Below are positions 8,260-18,184 of a stretch of DNA of 64,000 nt, piece by piece. Both the position numbers and the translations under genes were made by a program. The stretch covers positions 1-64,000 of the forward strand of contig CAJXWZ010000014.1 of assembly GCA_913062815.1 (NCBI GenBank). Direction: 5' to 3'. Under the pieces are notes generated by a model. That model saw only the letters and a list, made by a program, of their open reading frames with translations. It made no database searches and had not been told where the DNA came from. The DNA comes from an uncultured Colwellia sp. (GTDB taxonomy: Bacteria > Pseudomonadota > Gammaproteobacteria > Enterobacterales > Alteromonadaceae). Every line of letters starts with the position of its first letter. Positions within the stretch are counted from its first letter, which is position 1.

Positions 8260-11235
8260 TTAGAAGCGATATACAACACCTAAATTATAACGAGGTCCAG
8301 ATTTGGCGATATAGCTGTGCAGTTCTTCATATTTTAGGAAACGTTTGGTTTCTGAGTCATTTAAATTAGCTGCAGAGAAATTGATTTTTAAATTCTCCGT
8401 TAATTGATAGTTCGCTGATAAATCTAACTGACCACGAGCTTCTTCAATTTCAGGTAAAAAGTTTGGACTATTCCAGCCTAGTGTCACGTTCTCACGCTTC
8501 ACAAAATCACCGCGCCAGTTATAGGCTAAACGCACACTTAACTTACCATCATCGTAATAACCAACGATGTTATAGCTATCTTCTGACAGGTTTTTGCGTT
8601 GAATTTCATCACCTTCTTGGTCTACTAACTCACTATCTTCTCTTGTGAAGGTATAGTTTACGCCAACACCAGTATGAGATAACAAGCCGGGTAAGTTACT
8701 AAAGCCATGTTGTAGCGCAATTTCTAGGCCTTTAATTTTAGTACCTGGTAAGTTATCTTTCTGGATAACTCTAAACAATTCGCCATTGATCTCAACATCT
8801 TGCAGCTCTTGAGCGTTAGCTATTGTAGTGTCAATATCTTTATGGAATACGGCAACAGAGAACATACTATCACTGGCGTAATACCACTCATAAGATAAAT
8901 CAATATTGGTTGCACGAATTGGGTCTAAATCAGGGTTACCCATAGTACCATTACCAGCATAACCTTCTAAATCATCGTTATACTTAATATTTACACTTGG
9001 TGCTATTGCAGCTAAACCAGGGCGAGATAGTGCTTTATAAGCCGCAAATCGTAACATCATTTCTTCATTCAAGGCTAAATTAGCATTTAAACTTGGTAAG
9101 AAATCATCATACTTTCCTTCAAACGATACGCTTTCAAAGGTAGTTGCTGAACCAGGTGCACTGTTTAAATAACCCGATGAGGTAGTTTCAGTTTCAATAT
9201 AACGAACACCAACGTTACCAAATAACTCCATACCCGCTATTTCAGTCATATAATCAGCACGGATATAATAGGCAGTGGTTTCTTCTTCCACGTCATAACG
9301 CATGCCTGCATTTTCATAACGCCCTTTACCTAACGCTTCGCTATATGAACGGATGTCGTACATATTAAAGTAATCTGTTAAGAAATCACTACCACAGCCA
9401 CTGGTATTACCCCAAGCATGTGGAAAATTACCGCTAATGCCGTCTAACTCGATAGAGGTAGTACCAAAACATTGTTGCAGATCAGTCGCTATTTGTGCAA
9501 ATTCAGAGCTAGAGTTGGCGTCAGGGTGAACTTTGATATCTTGAATATCAACCTTCTCATATAAACCATCATCACCTTGAATAGTGTTTTTCTGATTTGA
9601 ATTAATATATGACTGGCGTTCAAAACTGCGTTCTGCAAAGCGTACACCAAACTTAACATCAGTGATAATGCCATCATCTATTTCATATTCAAAATCTAAC
9701 TTAAATGAATTATCTTTTGATTTGGTATCATCCGCATTACGCTGCATTTGGAAATAGTTTAAACGGTCATAAGCCATGTTTGCCGGATCAATTGCTACAA
9801 GATCATCAGGGCTCAAGGGGCCTGCGCCAGCGTAAAATGGTGCTTCATAAACAGTATAATCAAACAAATCAGAGCTATTCATATCGTAATAAGCAATACC
9901 AGCCCAATCTTTACCATTTAGTTGAGAGTTTTGGTCCCAGTCATAGCCCATATTTAATTGTGCTTGCTTAGTGGTACTCGTGCCTTCAGAGGTATTAACT
10001 TCTGCTGAAACAACTAAGTTGTCACTGATAATATAGTCACCACCAAACGTAATCTTATCTGCTTCACGCCAAGTAGTTTTTTGAGAAGGTGCACCGCCTG
10101 TTCTTAAGTTCACACCACCAATCAAACCACTTGAAAGAAGATAAACATCTCCCATTTCAGATGTATTGCCTAAATGCGTAAAAGTGTTATTACCTTGCAA
10201 TAAAGGCAATGCTCTACCACCATTAGTGGCAATATTAAGCTGAGAGCCGCTTTCATCTGCTCTTGAGTCTGTTTTAGTGTAATCCAAAAATAAATCGAGA
10301 TCGTCATTCGGCTGCCAATTTAGCGTGACATTCAATGAATTCTTCTCAGTCTCTGCGTAACGTGAATAGGCACGCATACCATTGGGTACGTAGAAAACAT
10401 CTTTATCATCAGAGATACCGTCACCATTTACATCAACGTTTTGGTCAACTGACCAATCACCGTTATTAAAAGGTGCTGCGCCACCTTTACTGCCATTTTG
10501 ACGATACCAAGCACCTGGCGCATCATCATAATCCCCACCACCAAAAGCATCCGTTTGATTGATAGCTTCTTTACGACCACCATTCACAATGACACCAAAA
10601 TCACCAATGGAAGTATCACGCCAGTTTTTACCTAAAAACACATTGAAATCAGGTGCAGTTTCGCCCGTTAATTCTGAGTATTTAGCTTTAGCTGTCACAC
10701 TAGCAAAAGAGTCTTCTTCAATATTAAGTGGACGGCGCGTTTTTAGGTTTACCGTACCACCTAAAGAACCTTCAATTCTGTCAGCCGTTGGCGCTTTTAA
10801 AACTTCAATACCAGAGAAAAGCTCTGAAGGAATATCGGCAAAGTTAACACTACGGTCAGCACTTGTACCAGCGGTGGTTTGGCCATTAATTTCAACGTTA
10901 TTGTCAGATAAACCACGAATCTGTACGGTTGAACCTTCACCATCTGCACTACGAGTCATTTGAATACCAGTAACACGTTGCAAAGACTCTGCAATATTCT
11001 CATCTGGTAATTGACCGATATCTTCAGCAGAAATACTGTCCATAATTTCTGTCGAGTAACGCTTATTGTTTAGCGATTTTGAAATACTGCCACGTATACC
11101 TTGAACCGTAATGACTTCTATTTCGTCTTTATCTTTTTTTGATTTTTCTTCTGCGGCATTAACTTGAGTAATGCTCATAGCAGTAATTATTGAAACAACG
11201 GCTACAGCTACTTTGCTTTTTCTATAATAAGACAT
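8260..11235 (-). CDS. TonB-dependent outer-membrane receptor 1 (Caulobacter type)
   Basis: The 991-residue outer-membrane active transporter has a signal peptide at residues 1-28 (cut after VNAA), a TonB-box-like IEVITVQG near 39-46, a plug domain at about 50-170 (IAESLQRVTGIQMTR, EGSLGGTVNLKTRRPL) and a long beta-barrel ending in the terminal aromatic GVVYRF. It fits the TIGR01782-type receptors often linked to glycan use in marine Proteobacteria. It is a clear full-length paralogue of the next gene (11485-14805) but lacks that protein's N-terminal STN domain, so it should transport without signalling. It ends at a strong terminator. The ligand is not readable from sequence; neighbours suggest a sulfated oligosaccharide or glycopeptide. 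Confidence 0.93.
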   Translation of the reverse strand: MSYYRKSKVAVAVVSIITAMSITQVNAAEEKSKKDKDEIEVITVQGIRGSISKSLNNKRYSTEIMDSISAEDIGQLPDENIAESLQRVTGIQMTRSADGEGSTVQIRGLSDNNVEINGQTTAGTSADRSVNFADIPSELFSGIEVLKAPTADRIEGSLGGTVNLKTRRPLNIEEDSFASVTAKAKYSELTGETAPDFNVFLGKNWRDTSIGDFGVIVNGGRKEAINQTDAFGGGDYDDAPGAWYRQNGSKGGAAPFNNGDWSVDQNVDVNGDGISDDKDVFYVPNGMRAYSRYAETEKNSLNVTLNWQPNDDLDLFLDYTKTDSRADESGSQLNIATNGGRALPLLQGNNTFTHLGNTSEMGDVYLLSSGLIGGVNLRTGGAPSQKTTWREADKITFGGDYIISDNLVVSAEVNTSEGTSTTKQAQLNMGYDWDQNSQLNGKDWAGIAYYDMNSSDLFDYTVYEAPFYAGAGPLSPDDLVAIDPANMAYDRLNYFQMQRNADDTKSKDNSFKLDFEYEIDDGIITDVKFGVRFAERSFERQSYINSNQKNTIQGDDGLYEKVDIQDIKVHPDANSSSEFAQIATDLQQCFGTTSIELDGISGNFPHAWGNTSGCGSDFLTDYFNMYDIRSYSEALGKGRYENAGMRYDVEEETTAYYIRADYMTEIAGMELFGNVGVRYIETETTSSGYLNSAPGSATTFESVSFEGKYDDFLPSLNANLALNEEMMLRFAAYKALSRPGLAAIAPSVNIKYNDDLEGYAGNGTMGNPDLDPIRATNIDLSYEWYYASDSMFSVAVFHKDIDTTIANAQELQDVEINGELFRVIQKDNLPGTKIKGLEIALQHGFSNLPGLLSHTGVGVNYTFTREDSELVDQEGDEIQRKNLSEDSYNIVGYYDDGKLSVRLAYNWRGDFVKRENVTLGWNSPNFLPEIEEARGQLDLSANYQLTENLKINFSAANLNDSETKRFLKYEELHSYIAKSGPRYNLGVVYRF

Positions 11236-11484
11236 TCAGTTTTCCCCTTAAAACTCTGTTTCACTATTTGAGTATTAGTTATTTAGACTTCACTACTAAT
11301 AAACAAAATACTTCTTTCAAGTATTAAGACGAATCAAATATTTTTTTCCGTCAATAAATATTATAAATATGAAAAATAATAAAAAAGTATGAGCAAACTT
11401 ACATAGGAAACATAAAGTATAGATAACAAAAATGAGTAAGTTAGAAGAAATTTACAATGGACAACAAATATTAAACACAATTTA

Positions 11485-14400
11485 TTAAAAGCGAGCAGAA
11501 ACACCTAAGCGATAACGAGTGCCTGAGTCTGAAAGGTAATTAGTTAATTGTTTATATTTGAGATAACGCTCAGTGACCGAGCCATTTAAGTTAATCGCCG
11601 AAAAGGTCACATTGAAATAGTCATTAATTTTGTACTGAGCACTTAAATCAAGTTGCCCTCGAGCTTCTTCAATTTCAGGTAACGTATTCGGACTATTAAA
11701 ACCTAATGACACATATTCACGACGAACAAATTCTGAACGCCAGTTATAGGCTAAACGCAGTGAAAAAATATTATCATCGTAAAAGCCAATAATATTATAG
11801 CTGTTTTCTGAAAGTCCTTTACGGGCAATAGCCCCCCCTTCTAAATCTATCTCTTTGCTGTTTTCATGAGTAAAGGTATAGTTAGCACTTATCCCAGTGT
11901 ATGTTAAAAAACTCGGTAGAAAATCAAATGTCTGTACTATTGAGAACTCTGCTCCCGCAAGTTTACTACCCTTACTATTTTGTTTTTGTCTCACTCGATA
12001 CAATTTAGCATTAAACAACATATCCACCAACTCTGTACCGAAAGCAACATTGGAATCGATATCTTTATAAAACAGCGCCACAGAAAACGCACTTGCTGCT
12101 TGATAATACCATTCAAATGACAAATCAATATTGGTAGCACGGATAGGGTCTAAATCAGGGTTTCCCATAGTACCAGTACCTGCATACCCTTCAACATCTT
12201 GGTTGGCTTTAATCTTTAAACTAGGTGCTAACGCAGTTAATTCCGGGCGTGAAAGCGCTTTATAGGCCGCAAATCGTAGCATCATTTCATCATTCAGCAC
12301 TAAATTAGCATTAAAACTGGGTAAAAAATTATCATAGTGCCCCTTAAATGATAGCCACTCAAAATTTGATTCTGAGTCAGAAGTACTATTTAAATAACCT
12401 GACGAGCTAGTGTCAGTTTCAATATACCGAACACCAAAATTCCCCGTTAAATCCATTTCAGAAATTTCAGTAATAAAGTCGGCACGAAGGTAATATGCCG
12501 TAGTCTCTTCATCAACATCATATCGCAAGCCAGCATCTTCATATAATCCTTTACCTAACTCCTCACTAAAAGAACGAATATCAACCATATTAAAATAATC
12601 GGTAAAAAAATCACTGCCACAATTATTTGTATTGCTCCAAGAATGAAGAAAATTACCACTCACGCCATCTAACTCAATAGAGGTGGTACCAAAACAATTT
12701 TGTAAGTCTGTCGCTATTTTCGTCGACTCAGCGCTAGAATTGGCGTCAGGATGAACTTTGATATCTTGAATATCAATTTTTTCGTAAAAGCCGTCTTCAT
12801 CTTGTTTGGTCTTTTTCTGGTTTGAATTGATATAAGATTGGCGAGCAAAACTTCGCTTCGCTACCCGAACACCAAATTTTATATCTGAAATAAAACCATC
12901 GTCTATTTGGTGAACGAAATCTAACTTAAATGAACCTTCTTGTGATTTTGTATCGTCAGCATTACGCTGCATTTGAAAATAACTCAAACGATCATAAGCC
13001 ATATTACTTGGGTTAATGGCAAGCAATTCTTCAGGAGTTAGCGGACCAGTACCACCATAAAATGGTGCTTCATATAGAGTGTAATCAACTAGATCAGAAT
13101 TATTCATATCATAATAAACAATGCCCGCCCAGTCTTCATTGTCTAATTGAGAGTCCATATTCCAATCATAGCCCATATTTAATTGTGCTTGTTTGGTAGT
13201 GCTTGTCCCATCAGAGCTGTTAACTTCAGCAGAAACAAGCCAATGTTCATTGATAATATAATGACTACTAAAAGTAATTTTTTCAGCTTCACGCCATGTT
13301 GTTTTTTGTGAAGGCGCGCCTCCACTTCTTAAGTTAGTCCCTCCAATTAAACCACTCGATAGTAAATAGGTATCACCTATGCCAGTGGTATTGCCTAAAT
13401 GCGTAAAAGTATTATTTCCTTGCAATAGCGGTAAAGCATTACTGCTATTATTAATCTCTAATTGCGAGCCAAACTCATCGGCTTGCGAGTCAGTTCTGGT
13501 ATAATCTAAAAACAGCTCAATAGCTTCTTTAGGTTGCCAATTAAGCATCACATTCAATGAATCTTTTACAGTTTCTGCATAGCGTGAATACGTACGAAAG
13601 CCTTTAGGGACATAAAATATATCTTTATTATCTGAAACACCATCACCATTGACGTCAATATTTTGATCGGTTTGCCATGGGCCACTATTAAATGGCGCTG
13701 CGCCAACTTTACTAGCATTTTGACGATACCAAGCCCCTGGTGCATCATCAAAATCACCTCCACCAAAAGCATCTGTTTGTGTTATTACGTCTTTTCGACC
13801 ACCGTTAACAACAATACCCAAATCGCCAATTAAAGTTTCGCGCCAATTTTTACCTAAAAAGACATTTACATTGGGTGAGACTTCTTCAGTTAATTCTGAA
13901 TATTTAGCCTTAACAGCAACAGTAGCAAAAGAGTCTTCTTGGGTTTTAAGAGGGCGTCTAGTTTTTAAATTAACCGTACCACCTAACGAACCTTCAATTC
14001 TATCAGCCGTTGGCGCTTTTAATATTTCAATACTGGAGAAAAGTTCGGAAGGAATATCTTGGAAATTAACAGCGCGATCGGCTGAAGTACCTGATAGCGT
14101 TTGTCCATTTATCTCTACATTATTATTAGAAATACCGCGAATTTGAATGGTTGAACCTTCACCGTCAGCACTACGAGTCATTTGAACACCAGTAACACGC
14201 TGCAATGCTTCTGCAATATTTTCATCGGGTAATTGACCAATACCTTCGGCTAAAATAACGTCAGTAATTTCATTTGAGAAACGTTTAACTGTCATTCCTT
14301 GTTCAATACTACCTTGCACACCTCGAATGGTTATAATTTCAATTTCTGCTATTTTCTTTTTAATTTTATCTTTTTTAACTGTATTGGATGTGTTTTTCTG

Positions 14401-14805
14401 GACACTAGCTGATAAAGCAGTTTCATTTTGATTATTTAAATCAACCTCTTTTAGAAAGGCAGGATCTACTATTATTGATAACTCGCCTTTAGTATCAATA
14501 TCCATTTTCAGCCCAGTACCTTTTATTAATAGCTGTAAAGCCTGAGATATAGAGTATTTTCCGACTAAAGGATTGGTTTTAATGTTCTGAAGGTTATCAA
14601 CTGGAAATAGCAGCGTAATATCAGCCTGTTCAGCAAATTTTATCAATGACAACATTGCGTTTTGTTTAGGAATATTAAACGACTTTATGATCTGAATATT
14701 AGTGGCAACAACAATATTGCTAGCACAGAGCAACATTAATATCAGATATAAACGGAAACATTGTCCATTGAAAAGCTTCCTACTAATTTTATATATTGAG
14801 AACAT
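11485..14805 (-). CDS. TonB-dependent receptor 2 with STN signalling domain (FecA-like transducer)
   Basis: The 1106-residue outer-membrane protein has a signal peptide (about 1-35), then a secretin/TonB short N-terminal (STN) domain at about 45-115 (MLSLIKFAEQADITLLF, ISQALQLLIKGTGL), a TonB box EIEIITIRG near 153-161, a plug domain (IAEALQRVTGVQMTR, EGSLGGTVNLKTRRPL) and a barrel ending GVSARF. STN domains contact a FecR-type anti-sigma factor, and a fecI/fecR pair lies immediately upstream on the opposite strand. The barrel matches receptor 1 closely over its whole length, so the two probably arose by tandem duplication with gain or loss of the STN domain. Its start lies 271 bases from the fecI-like gene. 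Confidence 0.93.
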   Translation of the reverse strand: MFSIYKISRKLFNGQCFRLYLILMLLCASNIVVATNIQIIKSFNIPKQNAMLSLIKFAEQADITLLFPVDNLQNIKTNPLVGKYSISQALQLLIKGTGLKMDIDTKGELSIIVDPAFLKEVDLNNQNETALSASVQKNTSNTVKKDKIKKKIAEIEIITIRGVQGSIEQGMTVKRFSNEITDVILAEGIGQLPDENIAEALQRVTGVQMTRSADGEGSTIQIRGISNNNVEINGQTLSGTSADRAVNFQDIPSELFSSIEILKAPTADRIEGSLGGTVNLKTRRPLKTQEDSFATVAVKAKYSELTEEVSPNVNVFLGKNWRETLIGDLGIVVNGGRKDVITQTDAFGGGDFDDAPGAWYRQNASKVGAAPFNSGPWQTDQNIDVNGDGVSDNKDIFYVPKGFRTYSRYAETVKDSLNVMLNWQPKEAIELFLDYTRTDSQADEFGSQLEINNSSNALPLLQGNNTFTHLGNTTGIGDTYLLSSGLIGGTNLRSGGAPSQKTTWREAEKITFSSHYIINEHWLVSAEVNSSDGTSTTKQAQLNMGYDWNMDSQLDNEDWAGIVYYDMNNSDLVDYTLYEAPFYGGTGPLTPEELLAINPSNMAYDRLSYFQMQRNADDTKSQEGSFKLDFVHQIDDGFISDIKFGVRVAKRSFARQSYINSNQKKTKQDEDGFYEKIDIQDIKVHPDANSSAESTKIATDLQNCFGTTSIELDGVSGNFLHSWSNTNNCGSDFFTDYFNMVDIRSFSEELGKGLYEDAGLRYDVDEETTAYYLRADFITEISEMDLTGNFGVRYIETDTSSSGYLNSTSDSESNFEWLSFKGHYDNFLPSFNANLVLNDEMMLRFAAYKALSRPELTALAPSLKIKANQDVEGYAGTGTMGNPDLDPIRATNIDLSFEWYYQAASAFSVALFYKDIDSNVAFGTELVDMLFNAKLYRVRQKQNSKGSKLAGAEFSIVQTFDFLPSFLTYTGISANYTFTHENSKEIDLEGGAIARKGLSENSYNIIGFYDDNIFSLRLAYNWRSEFVRREYVSLGFNSPNTLPEIEEARGQLDLSAQYKINDYFNVTFSAINLNGSVTERYLKYKQLTNYLSDSGTRYRLGVSARF

Positions 14806-14843
14806 AGATAAAAATCATAAAATTAATGAGACTTACTAAAGGA

Positions 14844-14857
14844 TAGTATAATTACTT
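14844..14857 (+). promoter_or_regulatory. AGTA-N4-TACT motif before TonB receptor 2
   Basis: The sequence TAGTATAATTACTT lies 39-52 bases upstream of the receptor 2 start codon. It matches TAGTATAAATACTA, the fuller version found before the DUF1501 gene, at 12 of 14 positions by eye. An operator role is inference. Confidence 0.4.
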
Positions 14858-14960
14858 CAAACCTAAAGGAACTAATACCATTGAGAAATGGTAGTTATAT
14901 GATTAAAAAAATATATTATTGAATGAGATATATTATATTTATAAGTCATTGATTAAATTT

Positions 14961-14980
14961 GTCTATCAAATTCTATCAAA
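14961..14980 (+). promoter_or_regulatory. Tandem 10-base direct repeat before fecI-like gene
   Basis: The decamers GTCTATCAAA and TTCTATCAAA lie end to end, one helical turn apart, about 110 bases before the sigma factor gene. Such phased repeats can be activator sites, but no binder can be named. Confidence 0.3.
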
Positions 14981-15091
14981 GAATGAAAAAAAAGATACTA
15001 TATGTGTCTACCAACTAGCGGAAAAATTTGTTTCATTCGTCTGTATTAATACAAGGTAGATAAAACTGAGATTGATTTGAATAAAGAGAGC

Positions 15092-15643
15092 ATGTTTCAC
15101 AAATTATTTCTTGTATCACGAGATAGCATTAAAAGAGTTGTTGCTCAAATAGTGCCGCCTCATGACATTGAAGATATCGTACAAGAAACCTATGTACGCC
15201 TTTGCCAAGTTAATGATGATACAAAAATTAACTCTCCAAAATCTTTTATGTATACCATCGCCAGAAACCTTGCACTTGATTATCAAAAACAAGCCTATGT
15301 CAGACTCTTTGACAAAGTAGATGACTGGCAAGAGTTTGAGCAACTTTTAAATGTTGACGCTAAAGATGAAGTTTATCAAAAAATAGAAGTCGATCATGAA
15401 TTTTCCAATTTTTGTGAAGCAATAAGGTTACTACCAACAAAAACGCGGAAGATATTTGTGTTGAAAAAAGTCTACGGATATTCTCAAAAAGAAATAGCCC
15501 AACAACTCACACTAAGTGAAAATACCATTGAAAAACACATTTCTACAGGAACCAAACGTTGTACTTTATTTTTGCGAAAATTAAATCAGGGCATAAAAAC
15601 GTCTCAACAGGTCAAGTTAGAAAAAGGAGATCATCATGAGTAA
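15092..15643 (+). CDS. FecI-type ECF sigma factor
   Basis: The protein is about 183 residues from ATG 15092; an in-frame TTG at 15077 would give 188, and neither has a strong ribosome site. Sigma region 2 (IEDIVQETYVRLCQV, SFMYTIARNLALDYQK) and region 4 HTH (YGYSQKEIAQQLTLSE) are clear, with no extra domains. FecI-type factors direct RNA polymerase to TonB-receptor promoters when released by a FecR partner. The fecR gene overlaps its end by 8 bases, and the STN receptor gene lies divergently upstream, so the three likely form a cell-surface signalling unit. Targets probably include one or more sulfatase or receptor genes here, but no promoter consensus can be proven. Confidence 0.9.
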   Translation: MFHKLFLVSRDSIKRVVAQIVPPHDIEDIVQETYVRLCQVNDDTKINSPKSFMYTIARNLALDYQKQAYVRLFDKVDDWQEFEQLLNVDAKDEVYQKIEVDHEFSNFCEAIRLLPTKTRKIFVLKKVYGYSQKEIAQQLTLSENTIEKHISTGTKRCTLFLRKLNQGIKTSQQVKLEKGDHHE

Positions 15644-16709
15644 CGTATATCAATTTAACGCGAATGTAATTGATGATGATTTCATCTTAGATCAAGCCAG
15701 TGATTGGTTAGCAAAAATGGATAGAGGATTAAATAATGAAGAAACTATCTCTTTCCAGAAATGGCTCCATGCCTGTCCTAAAAACATGGCTACCATGTTT
15801 GAAGTTGCTAAAATGTGGGACAAAATGGATGAAGTTGCTCGCTTATCGGATATCTTCCCTGAGGCTAAAATTAAACAGAGTAAACGACCTGTTTGGATAG
15901 GTGCAATTGCAGCCTCCATTGTTATAGCATTTACCTTCACTTTTTTAATGCCAGTTTACAAAGTAGATGTTTTTTCATCATCTCAACCACAAGTTGCGGC
16001 TTTAGAGCGGTTAACATTCCAAACAGATGTTGGTGAAAGCAATACCATTCTATTAGCAGACAAAAGTAAACTCCTGCTAAATACTAACAGTAGAGTAAAC
16101 ATAAACTATACGACTACTGCTAGAGTTATCGAACTGCAAAGAGGTGAAATACACATAGATGTTGCTCATGACAAATCAAGACCCTTAAGTATTTTAGCAG
16201 GCGGACAAGTGATTCAAGCCGTAGGCACTGCATTTAACGTCCAGGTAAAAGCTGATAAAGTTGAACTGATAGTGACGAACGGAAAAGTGTTGGTAAAAGA
16301 AAAATCAATAGCTGAGTTTAATACCCTTATCGAAACAAATAACACAAAACTTGTCGATAATGTTACCTCAGTATCGAAAGATGAAAAGATCGAGTTAAGA
16401 TTAGGTGTTGATTCTCAAGAGTACGTGGTACCAGTTGATTCACTTGAAATAGCGACAAAATTGTCTTGGCAAAAAGGTAAACTAATTTTCAAGGGAGAGT
16501 CACTAATCCAAGCGCTTAAAGAAATCAGTCGATACACTAAGGTTCAATTTCAGTTAGAAGACAATGATTATATTAAGCAAGTAAAAGTAGCTGGCGTTTT
16601 TAAAACGGGTGATGTCACGGGTTTACTTAGTGTGTTAGAAAAGAATTTTAGTATAAGCCATGAACAAATATCAGAACATAAAATAAAATTAAGTTATCAG
16701 ACGTTATAA
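15636..16709 (+). CDS. FecR-family anti-sigma factor / sigma regulator
   Basis: The 357-residue inner-membrane protein has an N-terminal cytoplasmic DUF4880-like segment at about residues 13-65 (ASDWLAKMDRGLNNEE, FQKWL), one membrane segment at about 88-108, a periplasmic FecR domain at about 120-215 (LADKSKLLLNTNSRV, GTAFNVQV) and a C-terminal STN-interacting region at about 270-357 (LIQALKEISRYTKVQF). FecR proteins hold the ECF sigma factor and pass the signal from an STN receptor. The ATG lies behind AAAAAGGAGA and overlaps the sigma gene, indicating translational coupling. A terminator follows at 16831. Confidence 0.92.
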   Translation: MSNVYQFNANVIDDDFILDQASDWLAKMDRGLNNEETISFQKWLHACPKNMATMFEVAKMWDKMDEVARLSDIFPEAKIKQSKRPVWIGAIAASIVIAFTFTFLMPVYKVDVFSSSQPQVAALERLTFQTDVGESNTILLADKSKLLLNTNSRVNINYTTTARVIELQRGEIHIDVAHDKSRPLSILAGGQVIQAVGTAFNVQVKADKVELIVTNGKVLVKEKSIAEFNTLIETNNTKLVDNVTSVSKDEKIELRLGVDSQEYVVPVDSLEIATKLSWQKGKLIFKGESLIQALKEISRYTKVQFQLEDNDYIKQVKVAGVFKTGDVTGLLSVLEKNFSISHEQISEHKIKLSYQTL

Positions 16710-16830
16710 GCTTAATTTAAAAGATAATTTTGCTTATCGATAAATTACGGGCCAACAGAACTCAGTCGGCCTTAGTGCTTAAAACATAGCTTATTACCGT
16801 ATAAAGAATTATGTAATCAATCTTAATTTT

Positions 16831-16854
16831 GCCACTCAATAGAGTGGCTTTTTT
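16831..16854 (+). terminator. Rho-independent terminator after fecI-fecR
   Basis: The stem GCCACTC/GAGTGGC (16831-16837 with 16842-16848) has an AATA loop and is followed directly by six T. It lies 122 bases after the fecR stop. There is no T-run on the opposite side, so it serves the plus strand. Confidence 0.88.
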
Positions 16855-16934
16855 ATATCAAATGAGTGTCTAAATTAGTACCGAATCTAAATTAAACTAG
16901 CCATTTATTCTAATCCTTTCCACTAACCCATCAT

Positions 16935-18074
16935 TTATTTAACTGAAAATTTGTAGACAGTTTTTTCACTAAACACTTGTTCTGGTTGTAATATTGTTGT
17001 GGGAAAATGTTCATGGTTAGGCGAATCTGGAAAGTGTTGGGTTTCTATTGCAACACCTGAACGAAAATTCATTTTATTGCCTGACTTACCAATAACACTA
17101 CCATTCATAAAGTTGCCTGTATAAACATGAAGTCCTGGCTGTGTGGTATAAACTTGCATTAAGCGACCAGAATCTGGGTCATAAAGCTCAGCATTGGGGT
17201 TATCAACATTAGCATTAAGCACCCAATTATGATCATATCCGCCAAACTCCTTATCCCTTCCCCCTGCTAGTTGAAGTTGTGGGTGATACTGCCTAATATC
17301 TGTACCAATCGTTTTGGCGTGTCTAAAGTCAAACGGTGTTTGTTCAATATCTAGAAAATTTCCAGTTGGAACTAAGTATGCACCAGCTTCCGTTATTTTA
17401 TCAGCGTCAATTTTAAGTTGATGAGACTCTATGTCGCCCGCTTTTCCTGATAAATTGTAATATGCGTGAGAAATAAGGTTAACCGGTGTTGCTTTATCGG
17501 TTGTTGCGTTAAAGGTAAGCGATAACTCATTGTCTTCGCTTAATTGATAGATCACTTTAGCCCTTAAATTACCTGGATAACCTTGTTCCCCATCGAAAGA
17601 ATGATAGGTCATTTCAATGGTGTTATTTACAACCCTGGACTGCCATAAACGTTTATTAAAACCAATTTTCCCACCGTGATTATGGTTAACTTTATTTGGA
17701 CCACCGTTATTGGTGGTGAGTTGATACTGTGCACCGTTTAACGAGAATTTTCCTTCTGCAATTCGGTTAGCAAAGCGTCCAACTACCGCGCCGTTATAGC
17801 AACAGTCGTTATAATATTGTGCAAAAGTATCATAGCCAAGAATCACATCAGCAAAACTTTCGTATTTATCTTCGGTTTCAATAGCAACGGTATAAGCCCC
17901 CCAATTGGTGACCTTTACTTTCATACCGTTTTTGTTTTCTAAGGTATACAACCAAACAGGCTTACCCTCAGCTTTGCCCCACTGCTCTTTTACTATTTCT
18001 GCTGCGACTGCTGACTCTAATAAAAGCAAGAAACTTACTATCAATTTAATTGAATTCAATATACTTATTTGCAT
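16935..18074 (-). CDS. galM: Periplasmic aldose 1-epimerase (mutarotase)
   Basis: The 379-residue protein has a signal peptide (about 1-24, ending ESAVAA), so it is exported, unlike cytoplasmic E. coli GalM. Galactose mutarotase motifs are visible: NGAVVGRFANRIAEG near 94-108, the His motif HNHGGKIGFNKRLW near 131-144, SHAYYNLSG near 202-210, YDHNWVL near 275-281 and the catalytic Glu region VAIETQHFPDSPNH near 342-355. It interconverts alpha and beta anomers, which would help a periplasmic beta-galactosidase feed sugar to an anomer-specific importer or to GalK. It lies 110 bases downstream of a sulfatase on the same strand, with a hairpin between. Confidence 0.92.
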   Translation of the reverse strand: MQISILNSIKLIVSFLLLLESAVAAEIVKEQWGKAEGKPVWLYTLENKNGMKVKVTNWGAYTVAIETEDKYESFADVILGYDTFAQYYNDCCYNGAVVGRFANRIAEGKFSLNGAQYQLTTNNGGPNKVNHNHGGKIGFNKRLWQSRVVNNTIEMTYHSFDGEQGYPGNLRAKVIYQLSEDNELSLTFNATTDKATPVNLISHAYYNLSGKAGDIESHQLKIDADKITEAGAYLVPTGNFLDIEQTPFDFRHAKTIGTDIRQYHPQLQLAGGRDKEFGGYDHNWVLNANVDNPNAELYDPDSGRLMQVYTTQPGLHVYTGNFMNGSVIGKSGNKMNFRSGVAIETQHFPDSPNHEHFPTTILQPEQVFSEKTVYKFSVK

Positions 18075-18084
18075 GACAAACTTC

Positions 18085-18114
18085 CAAAATCAAAAAGCGA
18101 GTAAAAACTCGCTT
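18085..18114 (-). terminator. Hairpin with T-rich tail between sulfatase and galM
   Basis: The stem AAGCGAG/CTCGCTT (18095-18101 with 18108-18114) has a 6-base loop. Reading the minus strand it is followed by TTTTGATTTTGG. It lies 71 bases beyond the sulfatase stop and directly before the galM start, so it could terminate or attenuate read-through. Confidence 0.5.
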
Positions 18115-18184
18115 CTTTGCATTGCTCTGAATTAATGACGTAAAATAAAGCAGAATTAGTATTAGATAGTGCTATCAACTACCG

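Noticed and set aside
10559..10963. 134-codon open frame antisense to TonB receptor 1
   Set aside because: It mirrors the conserved plug-coding region of the receptor, and a similar mirror frame appears in the paralogous receptor 2 (13871-14146). This is explained by codon structure, not by a gene.
11307..11325. AATACTT-CTTTC-AAGTATT before TonB receptor 1 as another copy of the AGTA-N4-TACT motif
   Set aside because: The half-sites are in the reverse order, so it does not match the motif; it may be an unrelated dyad.
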